Source: Actinomycetota bacterium (lineage in GTDB: Bacteria; Actinomycetota; Acidimicrobiia; Acidimicrobiales; JAMCPD01). Taken from it: a stretch of DNA of 64,000 nt. The notes under the pieces are model-generated. The model made no database searches. It was not told the origin of the DNA and saw only the letters and a list, made by a program, of their open reading frames with translations. The stretch spans positions 68,567 to 132,566 of the forward strand of contig JAMCPD010000018.1 of assembly GCA_023379935.1 (NCBI GenBank), written 5' to 3'. Each line of letters opens with the position of its first letter. The first letter of the stretch is position 1. Positions 57,205 to 64,000 of this stretch are shown here, piece after piece. Both the position numbers and the translations under genes were made by a program.

Positions 57205-58626
57205 CTACCCTGTAACCGCGCCAACCGGCGGGACCTGTCCGGGACTACAGTATAAACTGTTCAGTCCGGCAATACTGGCAGGAGCAGGCAAAGTGGGAGG
57301 AGTTAAAAATGACGGAGATTGGAAGTCTACAAAGTCCAACAGATTGTCGGCCGCCCCATCCCTATAGGTTAAAGCAGGTAGGTTCCATTTTGTCTCAATT
57401 AGTTTCAGTATTGAAGTGTGATCGTGGACAACAGAAGAAACATAGTTCGCCTTCGCATATGGACTTACCACCCCCATCGGCACTCTAAAGCCGTAACGGT
57501 CAAAACTGCCCGGCTGATCCGATGAGGTCAGCTGTGGCGCCACATTATCCGGTTTCACCGCAGGCGGTGGCGGAACATGATCATAATAACCGCCATGCTC
57601 GTCATAAACCCATATAAGTAAGGTCTTATCCCACTTCGGCCCTCGCATTACAGCATTTACAATGCTGGCCAAGAACTCATCGCCAAACTCAATTGACTGT
57701 CCGTTAGCGGGCGATGGTATATTGTTCTCTTCAGAGTTTACAAGGTAGTTTGGCTCTACCAGTGCAAACGACGGCAAGTTGCCTGATGCGGCATCGGTAT
57801 AAAACTGGCTTATATTGGGCAAATTGATTAAAATAGACGGTTCAAGCATCTCATAAGGATACAGCGCTACGGTAAGGGGCAACCCGGAGTTGTAGTCCTT
57901 CCAGGTAATGCCATACTTGACCAACAGCTCAAAGATAGTCCCATTGGGCGGGTGCCCCGTAAGGTTCTGGGTGATATCAGACAGTGTAAGCGTTGGTATA
58001 TCGTTTATCAGTCCATAGGAGGTGCCTGAGATGAGGTATCTTCTGTTTGGGAAGGTCGGACCCAGCACAGAACAGAAGTAGTTGGTTGCTATCGGAAAAG
58101 TATTCGCCAAGCCATAGGTGAAGGGGAGGGTTGATTCCGTCCAGTATCCCATAGCGGCGTATGTCGCATCCGACGGGCTGGTCGCAAAACCGTCATTCTT
58201 GCCTCCATCCCACTGTATATGAGAATCGTTCCAACTCTGCTGGGGCTGGTCGCCAACTTGGCAACCACTCGGCATTTGAAACGCATGCACAACCTCACCA
58301 TTTGGACCGGGATTCGTATTTGTCGGCAACCCATTAGACCCCAATGTGAAACCGCTCCCTCTTTGAAGCATTCCAAGAATATTGTCATAGGAGTGATTCT
58401 CCAGCATGACCACAACTATATTTTCTATCTCGGGAATTGTATCCGTGCCCGGTGCCAAGGAGGGGTTTGGTAACGATCCCGGAGTTCCCGGCGCCGGTGT
58501 ACCACCTCCACTGCCGCCTCCGCCAAATGGCCACCAGCTGCTACCACATCCCGCCAAAGAAATCCCGGCTCCTGCCACTATCGCACCGCCCAAAACCTCT
58601 CTACGCGTCAACCTATTGATATTCAC
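57205..58626 (-). CDS. Tat-exported phosphoesterase / phospholipase C-like lipoprotein (PF04185)
   Basis: About 473 residues from GTG 58626, chosen because AGGAGG sits 9 bases upstream; TTG 58647 would place the start before that site. The signal reads RLTRREVLGGAIVAGAGISLAGC, with twin arginines and a lipobox. ENIVVVMLENHSYDNILG, PNRRYLISGTSYGL, LLIWVYDEHGGYYDHVPPP and FDRYGFRVPMGVVSPYAK are the phosphoesterase family motifs, shared with phospholipase C and acid phosphatases. It cleaves phosphodiester or phosphomonoester bonds outside the membrane. A close paralogue lies immediately upstream on the strand. Confidence 0.9.
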   Translation of the reverse strand: MNINRLTRREVLGGAIVAGAGISLAGCGSSWWPFGGGGSGGGTPAPGTPGSLPNPSLAPGTDTIPEIENIVVVMLENHSYDNILGMLQRGSGFTLGSNGLPTNTNPGPNGEVVHAFQMPSGCQVGDQPQQSWNDSHIQWDGGKNDGFATSPSDATYAAMGYWTESTLPFTYGLANTFPIATNYFCSVLGPTFPNRRYLISGTSYGLINDIPTLTLSDITQNLTGHPPNGTIFELLVKYGITWKDYNSGLPLTVALYPYEMLEPSILINLPNISQFYTDAASGNLPSFALVEPNYLVNSEENNIPSPANGQSIEFGDEFLASIVNAVMRGPKWDKTLLIWVYDEHGGYYDHVPPPPAVKPDNVAPQLTSSDQPGSFDRYGFRVPMGVVSPYAKANYVSSVVHDHTSILKLIETKWNLPALTYRDGAADNLLDFVDFQSPSFLTPPTLPAPASIAGLNSLYCSPGQVPPVGAVTG

Positions 58627-58768
58627 ACAACACCTCCTAGTCGCCAATTGAAATAGTTAAGGCATTATAATCACATAATGTTGATCTTGTCAATACTAAT
58701 TTTACAAAAATATTGTTTACCGGACTTAACAAGCAGTTTTCGCCAAACTCACAGAATTTGTTCAACCT

Positions 58769-60109
58769 TTAGGTAACCGCCCCAACCGGCGGTATTTGAC
58801 CGGGATCACCGGGAGTACAAGAGAACTGAGAAACAGGAGGGCTTAGACGGGGAGGGTCCAAAAATGCCGGAGCACTTTTGAAATCCACAAAGTCCAACAG
58901 ATTGTCCGCCGCCTGGTCCCTGTAGGTTAAAGCAGGTAGGTTCCATTTTGTCTCAATTAGTTTCAGTATTGAAGTGTGATCGTGAACAACCGTAGAAACA
59001 TAGTTCGGTTTTGCATATGGACATACCACCCCCATCGGCACCCTAAAACCATAACGGTCAAAACTACCCGGCTGATCGGGAGGAACCTTTATCTCAGGCG
59101 CTACATTATCCGGTTTTACCGCAGGAGGCGGCGGAACATGATCATAATAACCGCCATGCTCGTCATAAACCCATATAAGCAAGGTCTTATCCCAGTTCGG
59201 TCCATGCATTACAGCGTTTACAATGCCGGACAAAAAGGCGTCACCGAGCTGGACATCCTGTGGGTTTTCCTCGGAGTTTGTCCCGAAGTTAGGATCCACC
59301 AGGGAAAAGGCAGGAAGCTTCCCATGTTGTGCATCAGAGTAAAACTGCTCTATCTTTACAACATTCGGAGGGATTTTAGGGTTTTCGGCCAAATAAAGCC
59401 ATACATCAATAGAAGAGGTCGACGAGTAGTAGTTGCGCCACGATATACCATGTGCAATAAGTTGTTCAAGAATCGTACCCCGCGGTGGTCGTCCTTGCAA
59501 CGGTGAGGTATCATCAACCATGCCGAGTGAGGTGGCAGCCAAAAGGTATCGTCTGTTTGGATAAGTTTGTCCCAACAAAGAGCAGAAATAACGGTCCCCT
59601 ATGGGGAATGTGTCGGCCAGAGCGTAAGTGAAGGGTAAGGTTGACCCCGTCCAGTATCCCATAGCCACGTAACCGCTACGACTCAGCACAAAGCCGTTGT
59701 TCAACCCATGATCCCACTGGATATGACTCGCATTCCAGGTTTGAACAGGTTTACCCATTTCCTGACAGGCCGTCGGCATTTCAAATGCATGTACAACCCG
59801 TCCAGCCGGAGCAGGGTTTGTGTTGGTGGGAACCCCGCCCGGACCTAAGGCAAAACCGTCCCCTCTTGGTAACATTCCAAGAATACTGTCATAGGAGTGA
59901 TTCTCCAACATCACAACGACTATATGATCTATCTCGGGAATTGTATCCGTGCCCGGCGCCAAGGAGGGGTTTGGTAACGATCCCGGAGTTCCAGGAGCAG
60001 CACCGTAAAAATGGTTCCGCTTAGCGGTGGTTGTATTAGTTGCACATCCACCGCTAATGATCAACCCTGAGGTCGTTGCCAACAACCCAAGTACACTTCT
60101 ACGCTCCAT
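58769..60109 (-). CDS. Tat-exported phosphoesterase / phospholipase C-like lipoprotein (PF04185), paralogue
   Basis: About 446 residues from ATG 60109, with GGAG just upstream; the longer frame to 60154 adds residues before the signal. The signal reads MERRSVLGLLATTSGLIISGGC, twin-arginine then a loose lipobox. DHIVVVMLENHSYDSILG, PNRRYLLAATSLGM, WVYDEHGGYYDHVPPP and FDRYGFRVPMGVVCPYAK are in the same order as in the neighbouring gene. A stretch of about 60 bases is nearly identical between the two (57366-57424 and 58926-58984), showing recent duplication or gene conversion. Shorter mid-section than its neighbour. Confidence 0.9.
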   Translation of the reverse strand: MERRSVLGLLATTSGLIISGGCATNTTTAKRNHFYGAAPGTPGSLPNPSLAPGTDTIPEIDHIVVVMLENHSYDSILGMLPRGDGFALGPGGVPTNTNPAPAGRVVHAFEMPTACQEMGKPVQTWNASHIQWDHGLNNGFVLSRSGYVAMGYWTGSTLPFTYALADTFPIGDRYFCSLLGQTYPNRRYLLAATSLGMVDDTSPLQGRPPRGTILEQLIAHGISWRNYYSSTSSIDVWLYLAENPKIPPNVVKIEQFYSDAQHGKLPAFSLVDPNFGTNSEENPQDVQLGDAFLSGIVNAVMHGPNWDKTLLIWVYDEHGGYYDHVPPPPAVKPDNVAPEIKVPPDQPGSFDRYGFRVPMGVVCPYAKPNYVSTVVHDHTSILKLIETKWNLPALTYRDQAADNLLDFVDFKSAPAFLDPPRLSPPVSQFSCTPGDPGQIPPVGAVT

Positions 60110-60206
60110 TCTGCTCCACAAAAAGAAATTATAGCCTGATTTTGGAAACGTCATAACTTTGTTGAGGCGGCTTTACTGGAACGACTTTGTGCTATAATTT
60201 TCCAAG

Positions 60207-60914
60207 ATGATTACTGATAAACCGACAAGCTTTTCGGCACGCTCACCATCAAATCAGTCGCCATCAACACTTTCGGCTGCGATCCCACTCATAGCCGCAA
60301 TGATAATACTCTTAGCCGGGGCAATTTCCGGCATAATTATCTCCAATCATCCATCATCACCTGCCGCTTTGAGCAAAATAACCGGGGGGGATGCCATAAG
60401 TATACAAAATGCATTCAGGCCGCTTTATACTGTCGGATTCCCCCCTTCGACAGTTCTAAATACCTTAGTGATTCCAAAGGGGTCAATCGTGTTAAACCGA
60501 AAGAACTTTGACCACAATCTGGGTCGCTATGATCGGGCGGTATACTTTTTCGTAAACCAACCTTTTCACAAAACTGTGAACTTCTTTGTTCATGAACTTC
60601 CCAAACTGGGATGGTCAACTATGTCCATATCGCCGCCTGTCGACAACAGCCCCAACAACAGCCCCAACAACAGCCCCGACAACAGCAGAGAGCAGCTGCT
60701 GTTGAAGCGCGGTGCAGCCGACGGGTGGTATTGGGAGGTGGGGATAACGGTAGATAACTCACTCACCACACCATCCCTGCTGTTGACTCCCGGAAACCTG
60801 CCCGCATTTACACCCAAGACATCTACAACTTCTACCGCTGTTGTCCCTAGCATTCCTACCGGTAGTTTGAAAACTTATTTCAGTGTAGAAATTTTACAAA
60901 TGCCCGGTAACTAA
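60207..60914 (+). CDS. Membrane-anchored extracellular protein, unknown
   Basis: 235 residues. One transmembrane segment (IPLIAAMIILLAGAISGIIIS, about residues 25-45) is followed by an exported domain. Positions about 145-160 carry repeats of SPNN. The domain (YDRAVYFFVNQPFHKTVNFFVHELPKLGWSTM, DGWYWEVGITV) resembles lipoprotein-like modules found in actinobacteria, but I do not recognise a family. It stands between the Tat lipoprotein genes and the mobile element. The C-terminus ends in SVEILQMPGN. Confidence 0.65.
   Translation: MITDKPTSFSARSPSNQSPSTLSAAIPLIAAMIILLAGAISGIIISNHPSSPAALSKITGGDAISIQNAFRPLYTVGFPPSTVLNTLVIPKGSIVLNRKNFDHNLGRYDRAVYFFVNQPFHKTVNFFVHELPKLGWSTMSISPPVDNSPNNSPNNSPDNSREQLLLKRGAADGWYWEVGITVDNSLTTPSLLLTPGNLPAFTPKTSTTSTAVVPSIPTGSLKTYFSVEILQMPGN
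60644..60688. repeat. 12-bp tandem repeats in the 60207 gene
   Basis: About three and a half copies of a 12-bp unit (AACAGCCCCAAC) encoding Asn-Ser-Pro-Asn, in frame. Confidence 0.85.
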
Positions 60915-61078
60915 ATATCCAGGCTTTTGAATATCCGAGCTTAAAATATCTGAAAAGCCGTTGTTTGCCGAAGCCGTTGTTTGTGTGGCAGTCTGTTGCG
61001 ATTGACGGGTTGCCAACCGTTGACAAATAAATGTACAAGAAACACCATACGTGCGTTCTAATGTGCTATACTATAAGT

Positions 61079-61696
61079 ATGAACCTGAAGCAATAGGCAA
61101 CATTACAAGATATTAATGACCATACCGCTTATCGCTGGTTTCACGAAGGAATTCTTCCCGTACCGGCCAAGAAGGTCGGTCCTCGAACTATTCTTGTCTA
61201 TCCTCAAGGCATGCCTACCGAGAAGAACGCCGGCATCGGCCTTTATGCACGAGTATCATCCCATGACCAGCGAGGTGATCTTGACCGTCAAATAGCAAGA
61301 CTCGTTGAATGGGCGACGACGACTGAAATGCGGGTCGTGGAGGTTGTCAGTGAAGTAGGTTCGGGAATGAATGGCTCCAGGAAAAAGATCAGGCGGTTAC
61401 TTTCAAATCCCGAAGTAACTACAATAGTGGTAGAGCATCGAGACCGCCTTGGTCGGATGAATACTGAGCTTGTAGAGGCCGCTCTTCAAGCAGGTGGCAG
61501 GCGACTGGTGGTATTGGACGACGGAGAAGTGGATGACGATTTGGTCAGGGACATGACCGAAGTGTTGACGAGTTTCTGCGCCCGACTCTATGGAAGAAGA
61601 AGTGCCAGGAACAGAGCGATAAAAGCCCTCAACTGCGCAAAAGCAGACATTGGTCCGGCAGCTCTATCACGTATTGGAGCACAGATCCCCTCATGA
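61079..61696 (+). pseudogene. tnpA: IS607 TnpA serine recombinase with amber codon 6
   Basis: ATG 61079 opens MNLKQ, then TAG at 61094-61096, then in the same phase ATLQDINDHTAYRWFHEGILPVPAKKVG, the normal helix-turn-helix domain of IS607 TnpA, where the usual residue at codon 6 is Trp (TGG to TAG). An internal ATG at 61211 starts a 161-residue catalytic domain: LYARVSSHDQRGDLDRQIARL with the catalytic Ser, EHRDRLGRM and a C-terminal helix. The stop TGA at 61694-61696 overlaps the tnpB ATG. The DNA-binding domain would be missing unless the amber codon is read through. Confidence 0.75.
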
Positions 61697-63507
61697 GCCG
61701 CAGAATCCTTCACCCTGTTCATGGGACTGCTCAGGCTCCTTTCTTCCAGGCTATGCGAATACGCACACGTATTCCAGTAACTGAACATGATCGTATGGTG
61801 TTGGAAATCCTTGGAAGATATTTCGACCATCTTCAAGGAAAGGATCTGGCCAGATGTTGTGTTGATGGGCGTAATTCCATTAAAGATGGCTGGGCAGAAA
61901 GAAAACGAGTACTTACCGAAGATTGTTCCTCCAGATGGGCAGGTTACATCACAAAGAAATCCAATGACTCTTGGAATACCGCTCGCCGCAACCAAAGGCG
62001 TCATCTCTCAGATCTCGAAAGTGCTATCTCGACAATCGAGAAGAAACTTGTTCTTCCAGTCCACAGCCAATCAGAGCGAGAGGCTATTAGAAAGAAAGAG
62101 GCCGAAAACGCCAAGGCTGAGAGCAAGAAGCCCAGAAAACTTATCTTCGGATATAGAACCAAACACGAACACGCCATGAAACGCCAGAGGCTGGATCATC
62201 TAAAATCTGAGCGAGATAGTCTAAAAAAGAATCTGGACAATTCAGTGGTACATATAACCAGGGGAGGAAAACAGCTTCTCAAGAACCGGTTGCACTTGGA
62301 TGAAGCAGGATCGGAAGAATTCAACTGGTGTGCCAAATGGCGTGCCAAGAGATTCACGTTCGGGGCAAACGGGGAAAAAGGAGTGATCTATGGTAACCAG
62401 ACCATAAGAGTCTCTCCAGATGGCACAGTTGATATTGATCTACCGGAGAAGTTCTCTCGTCTGGCAAACAGCACTACCCGAGGTACCACCCGTTACCGGT
62501 TGGATACCAAAGCCATCTTCAGCTACCGCGGTAAAGAGTGGCTCTCCCAGGTGAATGCCAACCGAGCTGTCGCCTATGAGGTGGTCTTTGCAGCCAAAGG
62601 ACGAATCTATCTGGATGCCAGCTTTACCCCAGAGTCTTCTGAATGTGTTCCCGACTTAAACAAGCTGTTGAAAGACCTAAAATTACGAGTTCTTAGTGTG
62701 GACCTGAATCACGGGTTTCTTGCTCCTGTGGTTCTCGACCGTTCAGGTAACATGATCAGCCGTCTGAATCATATTCCATTTATTACGGAGGATCTATCAG
62801 CATCTCGCAGGGATGGTCATCTCCGCCAGGCAATCACAGATGTTCTGAATATTGCCAAGTATTACGAATGTTCTATGATTGTGGTGGAAAATCTTGGATT
62901 TGATGAAATGCGCTCAATAGGTCGTGAAAAGCAGGCATCTTCGCCTTGGTTTAGAAGGACAGTCTGTGGAATGCCCACTGCTAAGTTCAGAGACCGTTTG
63001 GCATCTATGGCAATAAGGCATGGTATAGCCGTAGTAGGTGTACCTGCTGCATATTCGTCTATTTGGGGAAAAGAGTATTGGCAAGATGCTCTTTCATCCA
63101 AAACTCATAAGATCTCGGGGCATACCGCAGCTGCGGTTGTCCTTGGAAGAAGAGCACTCGGGCAACGAGCCCGACGTAAAACACAGGCAAGTCCAGGTGT
63201 AATCACATCCGAGCGGAGAACCTCAGGGTTCTATAGCATCGAAGAGGCGGAGAAGTCTGCCGGTGTGGTGAGCTACCACGTGTGGAGCGTCAATGGCAAG
63301 GAACCCAAGTGCGAGGAAACCCTGAATGATACATTACGACGTGAGGGATTCGGACAAATTGTCCGTGTAAGACCCAAAGCGCCCGGTACCATCTCGGGGC
63401 GATCCAGGTCGGCTAAGACCGTTCGCGCCGACCAGGTGTCACTAAAAGACACTTACGAGGAACGGTTGACGAAAGCATCATCCAAGCCCACAACAGTATG
63501 TTTATAG
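61693..63507 (+). CDS. tnpB: TnpB-like RNA-guided nuclease of the IS607 element
   Basis: 604 residues. Early part: helical and basic. RuvC-I is LRVLSVDLNHGFL (Asp337), RuvC-II is MIVVENLGFDEM (Glu399). Where TnpB usually has DxNAAxNI after a CxxC...CxxC zinc finger, this protein has SGHTAAAVVLGRR and no cysteine pairs between 400 and 480, so the third catalytic acid and the zinc finger are not at their usual place; this is shared, as far as I recall, with some actinobacterial relatives. TnpB enzymes are guide-RNA nucleases acting at donor sites. The last 13 codons lie beyond the element's right boundary, in the interrupted host gene. Activity is uncertain. Confidence 0.85.
   Translation: MSRRILHPVHGTAQAPFFQAMRIRTRIPVTEHDRMVLEILGRYFDHLQGKDLARCCVDGRNSIKDGWAERKRVLTEDCSSRWAGYITKKSNDSWNTARRNQRRHLSDLESAISTIEKKLVLPVHSQSEREAIRKKEAENAKAESKKPRKLIFGYRTKHEHAMKRQRLDHLKSERDSLKKNLDNSVVHITRGGKQLLKNRLHLDEAGSEEFNWCAKWRAKRFTFGANGEKGVIYGNQTIRVSPDGTVDIDLPEKFSRLANSTTRGTTRYRLDTKAIFSYRGKEWLSQVNANRAVAYEVVFAAKGRIYLDASFTPESSECVPDLNKLLKDLKLRVLSVDLNHGFLAPVVLDRSGNMISRLNHIPFITEDLSASRRDGHLRQAITDVLNIAKYYECSMIVVENLGFDEMRSIGREKQASSPWFRRTVCGMPTAKFRDRLASMAIRHGIAVVGVPAAYSSIWGKEYWQDALSSKTHKISGHTAAAVVLGRRALGQRARRKTQASPGVITSERRTSGFYSIEEAEKSAGVVSYHVWSVNGKEPKCEETLNDTLRREGFGQIVRVRPKAPGTISGRSRSAKTVRADQVSLKDTYEERLTKASSKPTTVCL
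63434..63454 (+). ncRNA. Hairpin at the IS607 right end, possible guide-RNA scaffold end
   Basis: AGGTGTC (63434-63440) and GACACTT (63448-63454), a 7-bp stem with one G-T pair and a 7-base loop, ten bases before the right boundary. TnpB-associated RNAs overlap the tnpB 3' end and finish in such a structure before the guide, which would come from the flank. The full RNA extent cannot be told. Confidence 0.4.
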
Positions 63508-64000
63508 GATATATGAGATAGCCAAATCGCGTATTGGGTGCCAAAACAATCGCAATGAGCATGGAAAGTCCGGCGATTAAAGTTGCACTTGACAAACTGC
63601 GAGGAGGATGAAGAATAAGTAAAACAGCGACACAAACAACCCCGACGAGAAGCAGTCCTAAAATGACCAGATGTTTTGCTTGAGGCATTGTCATTACCAA
63701 CAAATGCCCAATCAACGGACTGGCTGCCGGTGAAGGAATGCCGGTAAACCCCATAGGGTAACGAATAACGTTATCGATGAATGCCACCGGGTTTCGGACA
63801 AACACGACAGTGATTGCAGGCAATAAAACAACGGATATAGATGCAGCCATTCGTGTAAACTCTTTTCTCCCGTACTTATAGTACACTGCCACCGCTAACA
63901 GTACTACCAGGGGCCAAGCAGTTAATTTCAAAGAACAGGCTATCCCCAAAACCAGCCCTGCCGCTATAGGTTTTGATCGACGTTGCAGTACCAACCCGAG
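63466..64000 (-). pseudogene. GT87-like membrane glycosyltransferase, interrupted by IS607 and running off the right edge
   Basis: The minus-strand frame is open at the right edge (63994 is not necessarily the start, since codons LGLV precede it). AAGLVLGIACSLKLTAWPLVVLLAVAVYYKYG, VIRYPMGFTGIPSPAASPLIGHLL and TRFGYLIYPINILLWAWMM match the late membrane segments of GT87/DUF2029 polyprenol-phosphate-mannose-dependent transferases. The frame enters the IS607 element at about 63465. The remaining codons are probably at 60941-61006 on the left side: rejoining at GG gives ...LSSTVNRNRLPHKQRLRQ... ending at TAA 60941. It likely makes lipoglycan or arabinogalactan-type polymers. The N-terminal half is outside the window. 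Confidence 0.6.

Larger units (their letters stand above)
61007..63465 (+). mobile_element. IS607-family element (tnpA remnant, tnpB)
   Basis: About 2.46 kb. It holds an IS607-style serine recombinase gene coupled to tnpB. Boundaries are set at the GG dinucleotides, 61007-61008 (or 61008-61009) on the left and 63464-63465 on the right, where a GT87-like reading frame on the minus strand is cut; IS607 elements lack terminal inverted repeats and cross over at GG. Removing it rejoins the minus-strand frame. Confidence 0.65.

Overview
The window most likely comes from an actinobacterium of moderate to low GC, perhaps related to the Acidimicrobiia. The inference rests on a pyrR-pyrB-pyrC-carA-carB-pyrD operon, glnA followed by an atypical OmpR-type regulator resembling GlnR, an F420-type luciferase-like oxidoreductase, a DUF4193-like acidic protein with a C-terminal Cys4 motif, a short actinobacterial helical C-terminal domain, and an actinobacterial-style IS607 element. 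No rRNA, tRNA or CRISPR array was seen, so the lineage is not proven.

Layout. 1-9.4 kb is an accessory, partly decayed island. It holds three nucleotidyltransferase-type (MNT/AbiEii-like) genes, two of them broken by in-frame stops; an ArdC-like antirestriction protein; acylphosphatase; an AAA_14/DUF4143 ATPase; remnants of IS3-like and IS1634-like transposases; and an apparently intact Phd-VapC pair with a leaderless promoter and a palindromic operator. 9.5-23 kb is surface biology: a beta-helix lipoprotein, then a minus-strand operon (22048 PilV-like, 20023 PilW-LamG fusion, 13915 giant 2034-residue PilX-like protein, two lipoproteins, one type IV pilin). 23.3-31.3 kb is housekeeping: transketolase, a conserved unknown, a GNAT, two actinobacterial conserved proteins, glutamine synthetase and GlnR. 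31.4-39.7 kb is the pyrimidine operon, with a leader containing a candidate PyrR-binding loop. 39.9-44.8 kb holds a methyltransferase, a repeat-rich coiled-coil protein with a nuclease-like C-terminus, a broken secretory lipase and a NarL-type two-component pair. 44.9-51.5 kb is a second, paralogous minor-pilin operon (PilX-, PilV- and PilW-like genes, then a glycine-rich/IPT surface protein). 51.7-57.2 kb holds an F420-type oxidoreductase, thiS-thiG-thiD and a GH31 glucosidase. 57.2-60.1 kb holds two tandem Tat-exported phospholipase C-like lipoproteins. 61.0-63.5 kb is an IS607-type element (tnpA with an amber codon, and tnpB) inserted in a GT87-like membrane glycosyltransferase gene that runs off the right edge.

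How the genes work together. The two pilin operons probably each make a pseudopilus-like tip complex: PilV/PilW/PilX-type minor pilins with large extracellular domains (LamG, propeller-like with Asp-rich loops, Gly-rich/IPT). No assembly ATPase, platform protein or prepilin peptidase is in the window, so the assembly machinery must lie elsewhere. The pyr genes are translationally coupled, and pyrR at the head suggests feedback by UMP. glnA-glnR suggests local nitrogen control. The least ordinary items are the giant PilX-like protein whose Asp-rich repeats sit inside propeller-like blades, the 84-bp repeat array in the coiled-coil/nuclease-like gene, and the IS607 element whose TnpB lacks the usual third RuvC aspartate and borrows its C-terminus from the host gene.
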